Assembly: GCA_045106815.1 (NCBI GenBank)
Contig: JBGCFG010000002.1
Span: 1-64,000 of the forward strand
DNA from: JAUIAI01 sp045106815
Lineage (GTDB): Bacteria > Pseudomonadota > Gammaproteobacteria > Burkholderiales > Burkholderiaceae_E
DNA length: 64,000 nt
Direction of reading: 5' to 3'
Part shown: one piece after another, positions 41,684 through 50,331 of the stretch
Position numbering within the stretch: position 1 is the stretch's first letter
Layout of the letters: every line of letters begins with the position of its first letter
Position numbers and translations under genes: made by a program
Notes under the pieces: generated by a model
Seen by the model: only the letters and a program-made list of their open reading frames with translations
Databases searched by the model: none
What the model was told of the DNA's origin: nothing

Positions 41684-42976
41684 TTACAAAACGCTAAGTA
41701 AAAGTGCGCCCGCTGCGCTGGCACCCAGCACGGCCGGTACGCTCCAGCGCCGTCGAAACAGTAAGACGCCGCTTAGCGTTGTCAGCAGCATCACATCAAG
41801 GTTGACGGAAGCGAACGCTGGCCGCCAGAGCTGCACGGGTCCAACTGTCTGTCGCGTCACCTCGGCGAACACGACATGTAACGCCAACCAGATTGCCAGA
41901 TTCAGTATCACGCCAACGACTGCGGCTGTGATGGCGGCCAAAGCTGCAGTCAGCCTTGGATTCTGATTGAGCTTTTCAACATAGGGGGCGCCGGCAAATA
42001 TCCACAGGAAGCAAGGCATAAACGTGGCCCACAAGCTGACCATGAGCCCGGCAAACGCCATCGGGAGTCCGGGTGGGTTGCCATGTTCAAACGCTGCGAG
42101 AAACGAAACAAACTGAGTGACGAGGATGAGCGGGCCGGGAGTCGTTTCGGCCAGGCCTAAGCCATCCATCATGGCCGTGGCTGTTAACCACTCATAGTGA
42201 ACAACCACGTCTTGCGCGATGTATGACAACACAGCATAAGCGCCGCCGAATGTGACGACCGCCAGTTGCGAACAAAACAGCGCAAGCCGGGTCAAAAGGT
42301 GGTCGGACCCAACGAGCGGTACGAGGGCAAGCAGAGGAAGTATCCAGAGCGCCAGCCACACCCCTGCCGTTTGCATCGTCGCGCTTAGGGTCGTGACGGA
42401 TGCTAATGGCTCATGGATTTGCCCGCGAGAGGTGAGGAAATAGCCGATCAGTCCTGATAAAATGACAATAATCGGAAACGGTACTGACAAGAAAAAGATC
42501 GCAACGAAGGAAGCCAGCGCAATGAGTCGGTGGTCTGCTCTTTTCAATGCGCGTTGCGCGATTCGAATGAGCGCCTGCAGCACAATGACCAGCACCGCTG
42601 CCTTGATGCCAACAAAAACCGCCTCAACGACTGGCACCTTCCCGGCCAGCACATAGACCGACGAGAGTGCTGTAATCACCACCGCACCGGGGAGCACAAA
42701 CAACCCGCCCGCGATCAACCCGCCAGCGGTCCCCTTCAAGCGCCAGCCCGAATAGGTTGCGAGCTGCATGGCCTCGGGGCCTGGCAACAACATGCAAAAA
42801 CTCAAGGCATTCAGGAATTGCCGCTCGCTAAGCCACTGGTGTTCATCAACCAGCATGCGGTGCATGAGCGCGATCTGTGCGGCTGGCCCGCCAAAGGACA
42901 GCACGCCAATGTTGAAGAACACCCGAATAAGCTGCTGCCAGCCAACAGGGGAGGGTTGCGATAGCTGCGTTGTCAT
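41684..42976 (-). CDS. chrA: Chromate efflux transporter (ChrA, two CHR domains)
   Basis: An inner-membrane protein with two homologous chromate-transporter domains (about residues 10-180 and 220-420). The first has VFFNIGVLSFGGPAAQIALMH and LLPGPEAMQLATYSGWRL; the second has LAVVTFGGAYAVLSYIAQD and LAETTPGPLILVTQFVSFLA. The start is taken at 42976 (MTTQLSQPSPVGWQQL), because the extra 31 codons upstream lack transporter features and overlap the divergent kinase gene region. It exports chromate or another oxyanion; specificity is by family only. Confidence 0.9.
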   Translation of the reverse strand: MTTQLSQPSPVGWQQLIRVFFNIGVLSFGGPAAQIALMHRMLVDEHQWLSERQFLNALSFCMLLPGPEAMQLATYSGWRLKGTAGGLIAGGLFVLPGAVVITALSSVYVLAGKVPVVEAVFVGIKAAVLVIVLQALIRIAQRALKRADHRLIALASFVAIFFLSVPFPIIVILSGLIGYFLTSRGQIHEPLASVTTLSATMQTAGVWLALWILPLLALVPLVGSDHLLTRLALFCSQLAVVTFGGAYAVLSYIAQDVVVHYEWLTATAMMDGLGLAETTPGPLILVTQFVSFLAAFEHGNPPGLPMAFAGLMVSLWATFMPCFLWIFAGAPYVEKLNQNPRLTAALAAITAAVVGVILNLAIWLALHVVFAEVTRQTVGPVQLWRPAFASVNLDVMLLTTLSGVLLFRRRWSVPAVLGASAAGALLLSVL

Positions 42977-43071
42977 CCTGCTACCCGGAGCGGTCAATGA
43001 CTGACCGGTGGTTCCTGAGTGTAGCGGGCTGGTTTGACCGCGCCAGCCCAGCACAACACAATGGTGCACTC

Positions 43072-44094
43072 ATGATGAATTCTCTGAACTCCCCTTCTGA
43101 CCCTGAAGGTCAGTCGCCCACACCGCCCGGTTTTGCGGAATTGATGCCTGATGTCATCCTGGATGCGCTGTTTGAGATCGGTATCCGAGGTGATGGACGT
43201 CTGTTGCCGCTCAACAGTTACGAGAACCGTGTCTATCTTGTTTATGGGCAGGATGAGCCAGACGTCGTGGTTAAGTTTTACCGACCGGCCAGGTGGTCAG
43301 ATGAGCAGATCGCAGAGGAGCATGCGTTTGCGCTGGAGTTGATTGAACAGGAAATTCCCGTGGTGGCGCCCAAGGTCATCAACGGCCAAACGCTGCATCG
43401 ACATGCGGGTTTGCGCTTCGCCGTCTATCGTCGCGCGGGCGGCCGGGCGCCTGAGCTTGACAAGCCTGAAGTGCTTGAGTGGCTGGGCCGCTTCCTTGGC
43501 CGGATCCATCAGGTGGGGCGCCGGCAGGCATTCCTGACACGCCCCAGCATTGATGTCGCGGCCTATGCGGTGGAGCCCAGAGATTTCCTACTCAATCACG
43601 ACTGGGTGCCGGCTGACCTGTTGCCATCCTGGCGAGCCGTCGTAGACCAATGTATCGATGCCGCCAACGCGGCATTTGCCGACGCCGGCGAAATCAGTGT
43701 TTTGCGTACCCATGGCGATTGTCATTTGGGTAACGTGCTCTGGACGGATGACGGCCCGCATTTTGTTGACCTTGATGACGCCCGAATGGCGCCGGCTATC
43801 CAAGATTTATGGATGCTCCTGTCTGGCGACCGCGCCTCGATGACCCGGCAACTTTCAGATGTTTTGGCCGGCTATGAGGACTTTGCCGAGTTTGATCGCC
43901 GTGAGCTCCGTTTGCTTGAGCCCTTGCGCACGCTTCGGCTGATTCACTACAGCGCCTGGATTGCGCGTCGCTGGCACGACCCGGCGTTCAAAACTGCGTT
44001 CCCATGGTTCGAGTCGCATCGCTACTGGCAGGACCGAATTCTTGAGTTGCGAGAGCAACTCGGCACAATGAGTGAGGAGTCCCTTTATGTCTGA
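43072..44094 (+). CDS. srkA: Stress response kinase A (SrkA/RdoA/YihE family)
   Basis: A eukaryote-like Ser/Thr kinase of the aminoglycoside-phosphotransferase fold; about 340 residues from the MMNS start. The ATP-binding Lys is in DVVVKFYRPARW, the catalytic loop is THGDCHLGNVLW, and the metal site is FVDLDDARMAPAIQDLWML. LNSYENRVYLV is a strong SrkA signature. In E. coli SrkA moderates stress-induced death through the Cpx pathway. The long frame upstream of 43072 is not supported. Its end overlaps the class II aldolase start by 8 nt. Confidence 0.9.
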   Translation: MMNSLNSPSDPEGQSPTPPGFAELMPDVILDALFEIGIRGDGRLLPLNSYENRVYLVYGQDEPDVVVKFYRPARWSDEQIAEEHAFALELIEQEIPVVAPKVINGQTLHRHAGLRFAVYRRAGGRAPELDKPEVLEWLGRFLGRIHQVGRRQAFLTRPSIDVAAYAVEPRDFLLNHDWVPADLLPSWRAVVDQCIDAANAAFADAGEISVLRTHGDCHLGNVLWTDDGPHFVDLDDARMAPAIQDLWMLLSGDRASMTRQLSDVLAGYEDFAEFDRRELRLLEPLRTLRLIHYSAWIARRWHDPAFKTAFPWFESHRYWQDRILELREQLGTMSEESLYV

Positions 44095-44869
44095 GCACGG
44101 TTCAGATGACAAAGCTGCTTTTGAAGCCACCTTCGAAAAACGAGCTGGCGGGGCTGGCGTGATACCCGATTGGTCTGATCATCAAAAGCTTGCGCTGACC
44201 TGCCGCATGCTCGCAGCAGACGGTCACGAGTCTGGTGTGGCCGGACAGATTACCTGCAGAGCCAAAGAGCTGGGCTCTTTCTGGACGCTCAAATTTGGCC
44301 TTGGTTTTGATGAAGCCACAGGCAGCGATTTCATTCGAGTGGGGCAGGACCTGGAGACCCTGGAAGGAGAGGGCACCCCAAACCCTGCGACACGATTCCA
44401 CTTGTGGGTTTACAAGGCTCGCCCGGATCTTCAGTGCATCGTGCATACCCACCCACCTGCCGTGTCGGCTTTGTCCATGGTGGGTGAGCCTTTGGCTGTG
44501 GCGCACATGGATGCGACCGTGTTTCATGACGATTGCGCCTGGCTGGAATCATGGCCCGGGCTACCAATTGCCGATGATGAGGGCCGCATCATTTCAGCAG
44601 CGCTGGGTGACAAGCACGCTATATTGCTCGCCCATCATGGGCAGTTGTCTGCAGGCAAGACCATTCAACAAGCCGCGGTGCTTGCGCTCATGTTTGAACG
44701 GACCGCGCGCTTGCAACTCAACGCCCGTGCGATGGGCAATATCCGCCCGATCGATCCGGAAAGCGCCAAAGTCTCACATGACTTTCTCCATAAGCCGCTC
44801 ATCATGGACACCACGTTCACGTATTACGCCCGGCGCGTGTTGAAACAAGCGCCAGAGACGCTTACTTAG
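44087..44869 (+). CDS. Class II aldolase/adducin-family protein
   Basis: A 260-residue protein with the zinc-dependent aldolase fold. The metal ligands are in IVHTHPPAVSAL (His-X-His) and LLAHHGQLSAG (third His), and the N-terminal block CRMLAADGHESGVAGQITCRA is family typical. GAGGAG upstream and the overlap with srkA support ATG 44087. Substrates of the family include sugar phosphates and hydroxy-acids; the actual one is open. The opposite-strand operon also encodes an aldolase and a hydroxyacid dehydrogenase, which hints at related chemistry. Confidence 0.88.
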   Translation: MSEHGSDDKAAFEATFEKRAGGAGVIPDWSDHQKLALTCRMLAADGHESGVAGQITCRAKELGSFWTLKFGLGFDEATGSDFIRVGQDLETLEGEGTPNPATRFHLWVYKARPDLQCIVHTHPPAVSALSMVGEPLAVAHMDATVFHDDCAWLESWPGLPIADDEGRIISAALGDKHAILLAHHGQLSAGKTIQQAAVLALMFERTARLQLNARAMGNIRPIDPESAKVSHDFLHKPLIMDTTFTYYARRVLKQAPETLT

Positions 44870-45849
44870 ACCTTCACGACAGAGCCCGGTGTTCGCCCTG
44901 CCGCGAAGTCGGCGATACAGCTGAGACCTTCACGCGCTATCTGGTCAAAGCACTCATCTGTCCAGCAAAGCGCGTGAGGGGTCAGTAAGACCTGGTCCAT
45001 GGCGATGAGCGGATTGTCTGGCGCGATGGGCTCTTGCTCGAACACATCCAGACCAGCGCCGGCAATTTGGCCGTTTTGCAGCGCTTGAATCAGCGCCGCT
45101 TCATCAACAACCGGGCCGCGTGCCATATTGACCAGAAAGGCCTCGGGCTTCATGAGCGCTAGCCGCTCGGCATTAATCAGATGACGCGTTTGCTCGTTGA
45201 GCACGCAGCAAACAACAACGAAGTCGGCTTCGCGCATGACCACATCGAGGTGCTTGGCATCGCCGCCTAACTCGGCGATCGTGCCGGCATCCACGACCGG
45301 ATCAGCCACGAGCATTTGCCAACCGAAAGGCGCCGCCACTTTCATGAGTTCACGGCCAATCCCTCCGGCGCCCACAATGCCCAGCCGGCGGGTTGTGAGC
45401 CCAAGACCCATGTGTGCGGTTCGGTCGTTCCATTGCCCCGACCTGACAAGCCGGTCCTTTTGGATCAGCCGGCCGGCGAGCGCAAAGATCATCGTCAGCG
45501 CGGCAACTGCCACGGGACGGCGAATGGCGATAGGTGTGTTGGTGACGATAATGCCTTTGGCGTTTAACGCTGCGACATCAACACTGTCGTAACCGACCCC
45601 GTGGCGGGCGACGATCTTGATGCGGCAGTCATCGCGCGCCACAGATGCCGCGCTGACCAGCGGTGTGTTCACATAAAGGCCGTCATAGTTGGCAGCGATA
45701 TCCGGCGTAATCTCACTGACATTGTCCGGCAGGTAAGACCATTCCAGATTGGGGTGATCGTTCAAAAGTGCGAGTGGGCCGTCACCAAACGATGGCTGAC
45801 CATCGGGTGTGAGCAGGTCACGAGTCAGGGCTATCTTTAGTTTGCTCAT
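44866..45849 (-). CDS. D-2-hydroxyacid dehydrogenase (phosphoglycerate-dehydrogenase family)
   Basis: A 327-residue NAD-dependent dehydrogenase. The Rossmann motif is GIVGAGGIGRELM. The catalytic Arg is in VNMARGPVVDEAALI, the Glu in DVFEQEPI, and the His in LLTPHALCWTDEC. It converts a 2-oxoacid and a D-2-hydroxyacid. It starts 1 nt after the HpcH/HpaI aldolase stop, so the pair likely acts in one pathway, for example reducing the 2-oxoacid that the aldolase releases or consumes. Confidence 0.92.
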   Translation of the reverse strand: MSKLKIALTRDLLTPDGQPSFGDGPLALLNDHPNLEWSYLPDNVSEITPDIAANYDGLYVNTPLVSAASVARDDCRIKIVARHGVGYDSVDVAALNAKGIIVTNTPIAIRRPVAVAALTMIFALAGRLIQKDRLVRSGQWNDRTAHMGLGLTTRRLGIVGAGGIGRELMKVAAPFGWQMLVADPVVDAGTIAELGGDAKHLDVVMREADFVVVCCVLNEQTRHLINAERLALMKPEAFLVNMARGPVVDEAALIQALQNGQIAGAGLDVFEQEPIAPDNPLIAMDQVLLTPHALCWTDECFDQIAREGLSCIADFAAGRTPGSVVKV

Positions 45850-45850
45850 C

Positions 45851-46633
45851 TCAAACCTCTTTGGTCGCAGTTGTTACTGATCTCACCAGGGCGCTGGCGC
45901 CTGCGCCCACCAATCCCATGTCTGTTCCGACTGCAATCATGGTGTAGCCGGCATCGGTAACGCGTTTGATCCAGACATCGTCAGTCGCCATAAACCCAGC
46001 CGCCTTATTGTTCGCCTTAGCAACCTGGGCGATCCGCTCTAGCGCCTTTTGAAAGTCGGGGTGGTCGAATTGCCCCGGTATGCCCAGAAAGTTGGTCAGA
46101 TCAAAGTGGCCCAGCCAAAGAACATCTATGCCGGGCACGGCGGCAATGGCTTCAAGGTTTTCAAGACCACGTTCAGTCTCGATTTGAGCAATCACGAGGT
46201 TGGTGTCATTGGCATGCTGGATTTTGTCTGCTACTGATCCGCCTGCATAGTCGTCATGAGCAAAACCGAATGCCGCACCACGACGGCCGACGGGCGGGTA
46301 GCGGCAAGCGCTCGCAATTTCCATCGCCTGCTCCGCAGATTCAACCATCGGTATCATCACGCCGCGCGCGCCAACATCTAGCGCGCGCGCTAGAAAAGCA
46401 TATTCGCCGCGCGGCACTCTCACCATCGGCTCAACGGGCAGGCCGCGACAGGTAGCGACCATGGTCTTGAAGGTTTCAAGGCTCAGGCCGGTGTGCTCCA
46501 TGTCGTAAATGACGTATTCGCAGCCACTGTTTTGCAACACGGTTGAAATGCCCGGCGAGAAAAACTCGAACACCATGGCACCGGCAACCGTGTCGCCCGA
46601 CAGCACACGTTGCCTGACAGATGGGGCAGTCAT
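45851..46633 (-). CDS. HpcH/HpaI family aldolase
   Basis: A class II pyruvate aldolase of 260 residues. The start at 46633 is preceded by AAGGAGA; the longer frame runs back into the dehalogenase-like gene and is rejected. Motifs are CEYVIYDMEHTGLS, VRVPRGEYAFLARALDVGARGVMIPMVE (catalytic Arg and metal-site region), VIAQIETERGLENLEAI and VLWLGHFDLTNFLG. Relatives split 4-hydroxy-2-oxoacids into pyruvate (or oxaloacetate-type products) and an aldehyde, often in aromatic catabolism. It follows the dehalogenase-like gene after 11 nt. Confidence 0.91.
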   Translation of the reverse strand: MTAPSVRQRVLSGDTVAGAMVFEFFSPGISTVLQNSGCEYVIYDMEHTGLSLETFKTMVATCRGLPVEPMVRVPRGEYAFLARALDVGARGVMIPMVESAEQAMEIASACRYPPVGRRGAAFGFAHDDYAGGSVADKIQHANDTNLVIAQIETERGLENLEAIAAVPGIDVLWLGHFDLTNFLGIPGQFDHPDFQKALERIAQVAKANNKAAGFMATDDVWIKRVTDAGYTMIAVGTDMGLVGAGASALVRSVTTATKEV

Positions 46634-46644
46634 AAGTGTCTCCT

Positions 46645-47847
46645 TCATTTTCGATGTTTGTTTTGCCACCAGGCTGAAGGCTTCAATCGTTTGCCACGGC
46701 CAAGTGTGTCTTCCATCTTGAGCAACAGGCTCACAAGAGAGGGTCTCTTCGTGGCCGCCCATTGGGCGACGTTGCGCCACAGCCGACCCCGCCAGCCAGT
46801 CAGGTCACGATTGTAGGGGCAGACCCGGATACAGATTGCGCAGTCGGTGTTTTGCTTGGCCCAATAGGCAAAACACTTCTCGCCATCAACACTCCACTTG
46901 CGTACGCCCTTGATGTTGGACAGATTGTGTCTGTCGGTATTTGGCTCACCCGCCGGAATAGCCTTGACGGGGCATCCGCTGGCGCACCGTTGACATTGCT
47001 CGCAAAAGGCACGCACGCCAAAGTCGATAGGAGAGTCCAGGTCAAGGGGCATGTCTGTAAACACTTTTCCCAGGCGAACTGCCGGCCCATGCGAAGGCGT
47101 GATCAAAAGACCATGTCGGCCATACTCGCCGAGTCCGGCCTCAATCGCCATCGGAATGGCAAGTGAGCTGTCATTCATGCTGGCCACTGCCTGGTAGCCA
47201 AGGTTACGAATAAACTGGGCTAGTGCGAGCACAACAAGTGCGTCGTGTGAATAGCCCAGACCCGTTGCCGCGCCCGACAGTGCCGACGGTACGGTGCTAA
47301 CCAGTTCTTGATCCATCGGCTGCACGGTCACAATGACATGGGTCAGATCAGCGGTGATGTCATTGGGCCGTGCCGTGCCGCTCATGTCGCTGAACTTCTC
47401 GGTATATAGCCAGCGCGGGTCTACCCGCGCGATACCGACATCAGCAGCGCCGACCTGCCGTGCAACCCGCTTGACGATGGCAGTTGCTTCAGCGGTACTT
47501 TCAAAACTTGTTTTTTCTTCGGCGCTTTCCCGGTTCAGCGTGAAGGCATCGGAAAACCCTTCGCGTCGATCTTCCTGCTCCTTGTATTCGGTAAACAGAT
47601 CGCTGATATGCCAGGCCGCATTACGCAAAGCGTAGTCAGTCTGACGAAACCCGTCAGCGCTGCGGAAATTGGCCAAGGGTTTGCGATAGGTGCTGTAAAA
47701 GCGCATCGCAGCGTCTGTTCGAATCGATGGGTCGTACCAGGACCTGCGAAAAACATCGTCTTTCTGGTTGAAACGTTCAAAGTCTGCGTTCAACTGAAAC
47801 AAGTGTTGCAGCGGTGATTCCGGCGGCGGGGGTTCTGGGGTGCTCAT
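46645..47847 (-). CDS. Reductive-dehalogenase-like corrinoid/iron-sulfur protein, cytoplasmic
   Basis: A 400-residue protein with the RdhA core: a corrinoid-binding region with NDSSLAIPMAIEAGLGEYGR and HGPAVRLGKVFTDMPL, then two [4Fe-4S] sites. Site 1 is Cys282, 285, 288 and 292 (CEQCQRCASGCP). Site 2 is Cys325, 336, 339 and 343 (CFAYW then CAICIRVCP). Tyr199, Asn225, Arg258 and Trp329 have the same spacing as Tyr246, Asn272, Arg305 and Trp376 of PceA, as I remember that numbering. There is no Tat signal and no RdhB-like anchor gene, so it should be a catabolic, non-respiratory enzyme. It lacks the flavin/ferredoxin extension of NpRdhA, so the electron donor is separate. QueG is the closest alternative, but the WxxxxxxCFxYW block favours RdhA. 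Confidence 0.82.
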   Translation of the reverse strand: MSTPEPPPPESPLQHLFQLNADFERFNQKDDVFRRSWYDPSIRTDAAMRFYSTYRKPLANFRSADGFRQTDYALRNAAWHISDLFTEYKEQEDRREGFSDAFTLNRESAEEKTSFESTAEATAIVKRVARQVGAADVGIARVDPRWLYTEKFSDMSGTARPNDITADLTHVIVTVQPMDQELVSTVPSALSGAATGLGYSHDALVVLALAQFIRNLGYQAVASMNDSSLAIPMAIEAGLGEYGRHGLLITPSHGPAVRLGKVFTDMPLDLDSPIDFGVRAFCEQCQRCASGCPVKAIPAGEPNTDRHNLSNIKGVRKWSVDGEKCFAYWAKQNTDCAICIRVCPYNRDLTGWRGRLWRNVAQWAATKRPSLVSLLLKMEDTLGRGKRLKPSAWWQNKHRK

Positions 47848-47990
47848 ACCATGACTATGCCACCATTTGATTACCGTTTAACAGCGGCTATCGACCGCTC
47901 GTTGCCGGCATCGTTGTTGCCAGCATTGCGGTCCAGGCGTTTAGTCATTTGATCACGCAAAATCTCGGTATTACTCTGTATGCGTTCACT

Positions 47991-49328
47991 ATGAACTCCA
48001 AAGTCAGGCTTTCCAACTCTCCCGAGCAAACAGCCCAATCATCGTCCGCCGATGCGGCCAGGCAGGCTGAGGCAACAGGTCAGGCCCCGGCGGCCAGTCG
48101 AGGCCATGCGGCCGGTGTTGGTCTACTCCTCACAGGCGGCGGTGCGCGAACGGCCTATCAGGCAGGTGTGATTGCCGGCGTCGCAGAGGTATTGAAGGAA
48201 ACCGAGTTCCCTTATCGCTTTCTGTCAGGCTCGTCCGCCGGTTCGATCAATGCAGCATACCTTGCCGCCCATGCGACCCGATGGCCGCAGGCCAGTGAAG
48301 ATCTCTGCGACATCTGGTCATCAATTCGCGCAGAACGGGTTTTTACGACCGAGATGCTGAACTGGTATATGCGTGGCGCTCGCTGGATTTCATGGCTGGC
48401 CTTGCCGCGCCTGATCAGCCGGCAGCCCGATGCCATTCTGGACAACACGCCGCTGATCGCAACCCTTCGGGAACTCATCGATACCGATGCAATCGACGAA
48501 AACCTCGCAAACGGTTTATTCGATGCGATCGGCATTGGCGCCTCCAGCTATACGAGTGGACGGCATGTCACGTTTTATCAGGCCCGCGATGAGATCGCCG
48601 ACTGGCAGTCGGCTGACCGGGTAGCGATTCGGCAGCATTTATCCATCCAACATCTGGCGGCTTCAAGTGCCATCCCGTTTGTGTTTGGCCCGGTTCAACT
48701 TGAAGTCGATGGCAAACCCGAATGGTTTGGAGACGGCACGATGCGTCAGAGCGCGCCGTTGATGCCATTGGTTGAGGCGGGCGCAAGGCGGATACTCGCC
48801 ATTTCAGTCGCCCCTCAGGAGCGCGCCTCAATGTTTGAGACCCGGGTGGAAAGCGGCAAGCGGCCGCCCACGCTCGCGCAGGTTGCAGGCCATGCCTTGG
48901 CGAGTGTCTTTTATGACGCCCTACCGGCAGAAATTGATCAGATTCACCGTGTTAACGGCGCACTCCAGTTGTTGCAACAGGAGTTGCCCGAGTCGTTTCC
49001 GTTTCAGCCCATAGAGGTGCTGGAGATTTCCCCGAGCGAGCCAATCGAACAGATCGCGCTGCGCCACGTTAAATCTCTGCCACCCAGAGTGCGAAGTTTT
49101 CTTAAGACCTTTGGCGGCACTGATTCCTCCGGTATGGCATTGGCCAGCTATTTGTTGTTTGAGCCTGCATTTACCGCAGAGTTGATCGCGCTGGGTAGGC
49201 ATGATGCCCGACTGCGGGCCACAGAAATCAGAGCGTTGTTTGATCCGGCCGAGACCGAGATCGATGCGGCTTCGCTGGTCGGGGTTCGGGCCAGCCTGAA
49301 AGAGTTCTTTGGTCGGTTTTCACGCTAG
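47991..49328 (+). CDS. Patatin-like phospholipase
   Basis: A 445-residue serine hydrolase starting at ATG 47991; a TTG 14 codons earlier is less likely. After a low-complexity Ala/Gln/Ser-rich N-terminus (1-40), the patatin domain shows the oxyanion loop LLLTGGGARTAYQAGV, the nucleophile elbow GSSAGSINAAYLA and the dyad Asp in WFGDGTMRQSAPLMP (DG motif). A C-terminal region of about 170 residues has no domain I can name. It is related to bacterial RssA/YlbK-like lipases rather than to the ExoU toxin. It is divergent from the dehalogenase-like operon. Confidence 0.9.
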   Translation: MNSKVRLSNSPEQTAQSSSADAARQAEATGQAPAASRGHAAGVGLLLTGGGARTAYQAGVIAGVAEVLKETEFPYRFLSGSSAGSINAAYLAAHATRWPQASEDLCDIWSSIRAERVFTTEMLNWYMRGARWISWLALPRLISRQPDAILDNTPLIATLRELIDTDAIDENLANGLFDAIGIGASSYTSGRHVTFYQARDEIADWQSADRVAIRQHLSIQHLAASSAIPFVFGPVQLEVDGKPEWFGDGTMRQSAPLMPLVEAGARRILAISVAPQERASMFETRVESGKRPPTLAQVAGHALASVFYDALPAEIDQIHRVNGALQLLQQELPESFPFQPIEVLEISPSEPIEQIALRHVKSLPPRVRSFLKTFGGTDSSGMALASYLLFEPAFTAELIALGRHDARLRATEIRALFDPAETEIDAASLVGVRASLKEFFGRFSR

Positions 49329-49358
49329 TCGGGTTGCCGATAGACCTCTGGAACGCCG

Positions 49359-50183
49359 CTACGATTTGAATGACTGATTGAACTGCGCCATGAGCGCGGG
49401 CGTTTCCGGCTCCCGTCCTGGCTCAGGCGGTCCCGGATAACTTGAGAGGCCCGCCACTGATTCCACTTGGATTGCGCCATACCGGACAGACACGAGCCCT
49501 TCATTTTCTAGTATTTGCAGTGCCCGATTTACCCGCTGACGGGACAAACCCGTGAGTTGGCCAAGCTCCTGTTGCGAAAACGGAAAAGTGGGTTCCACGC
49601 CAGGAAAAAGAAACGGATTGAACATCTGTGCCAGGCATCTCGCCAGACGTCCTTCGGGGTTAAGCAACCGTTGATGCTCGACGGAGCCGATAAAGTGACT
49701 CAGCCGCTCATTAAGTTGGTGGAGGACAAACCGGTTGAAGCCAATGCTGTTGTCCAGTAACCAACTAAACGTTTGCGCTGGCACAAACACGATCTGGCTG
49801 TCACGCAAGGCAATCGCACCATAGCGTCGGTGCTCGCATTTAAGAAGCGATCCCTCTCCAAACCAGCCACCTGATGGGACACCCGCCAGCGTGGCGGTTC
49901 GACCGGTGGCATCTCCCGTACTTAGCTTAACCAGGCCGCTGGCCACGCCGGGCCAATACTCCGGCGCTTCACCCTCGCGGCAGACGAATGCATTTGCCGG
50001 AATGAGTTTTACCTGGGCATCGCGGCGTACTCTGTCTTGCTGCGTTGCAGCAAGCGTTTGCCACCAGACACTTTTTGCGAACAGTTTGTCACGGCAGGCG
50101 CTCGGGTCGAGTTCGGTGTCGTTGTTTTTGTCATCAGGCTTGGCCACAGTTGAGGTCCCACTGTTTGCGGAGGAATGTCCCAT
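49359..50183 (-). CDS. Crp/Fnr-family transcriptional regulator
   Basis: A 274-residue regulator. The cyclic-nucleotide-binding-like sensor is at about 55-170 (LIPANAFVCREGEAPEYWPGVASGLVKLS, GGWFGEGSLL). The C-terminal helix-turn-helix is FSQQELGQLTGLSRQRVNRALQILENEGLV. There is no N-terminal cysteine set as in Fnr. The cNMP phosphate-binding motif is altered (GEGSLLKCEHRRYGAIALRDS), so the ligand may not be cAMP; a lipid or acyl-CoA is possible given the neighbour. It is divergent from the acyl-CoA ligase/Liv operon and likely controls it. Confidence 0.9.
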   Translation of the reverse strand: MGHSSANSGTSTVAKPDDKNNDTELDPSACRDKLFAKSVWWQTLAATQQDRVRRDAQVKLIPANAFVCREGEAPEYWPGVASGLVKLSTGDATGRTATLAGVPSGGWFGEGSLLKCEHRRYGAIALRDSQIVFVPAQTFSWLLDNSIGFNRFVLHQLNERLSHFIGSVEHQRLLNPEGRLARCLAQMFNPFLFPGVEPTFPFSQQELGQLTGLSRQRVNRALQILENEGLVSVRYGAIQVESVAGLSSYPGPPEPGREPETPALMAQFNQSFKS

Positions 50184-50236
50184 CGGGCAGGCCAGATTCT
50201 TTGGGGAGCCCAGACGCTATTTTGCGCATCTTGTTG

Positions 50237-50260
50237 AGTTTGTCACGCCAGCGACAAACT
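50237..50260. promoter_or_regulatory. Palindromic operator candidate between Crp/Fnr regulator and acyl-CoA ligase operon
   Basis: AGTTTGTC (50237-50244) and GACAAACT (50253-50260) are perfect 8-bp arms around an 8-nt centre. The site lies 54 nt from the regulator start and 71 nt from the ligase start, in the middle of the 148-bp divergent gap. Arm spacing is right for a Crp/Fnr dimer, although the half-site differs from TGTGA and TTGAT. It probably serves both promoters. Confidence 0.65.
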
Positions 50261-50331
50261 GAATTTCAATCAGCGGTTACACTGCGCGGTGGCGAGAATA
50301 CCCGTCAACCCCAGAAGAGGAGACTTTACGC

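Noticed and set aside
46645..47847. Epoxyqueuosine reductase QueG
   Set aside because: QueG shares the corrinoid/iron-sulfur fold, but this protein has the RdhA-type WxxxxxxCFxYW block, RdhA-like residue spacing and a long N-terminal region not seen in QueG. Kept only as an alternative.
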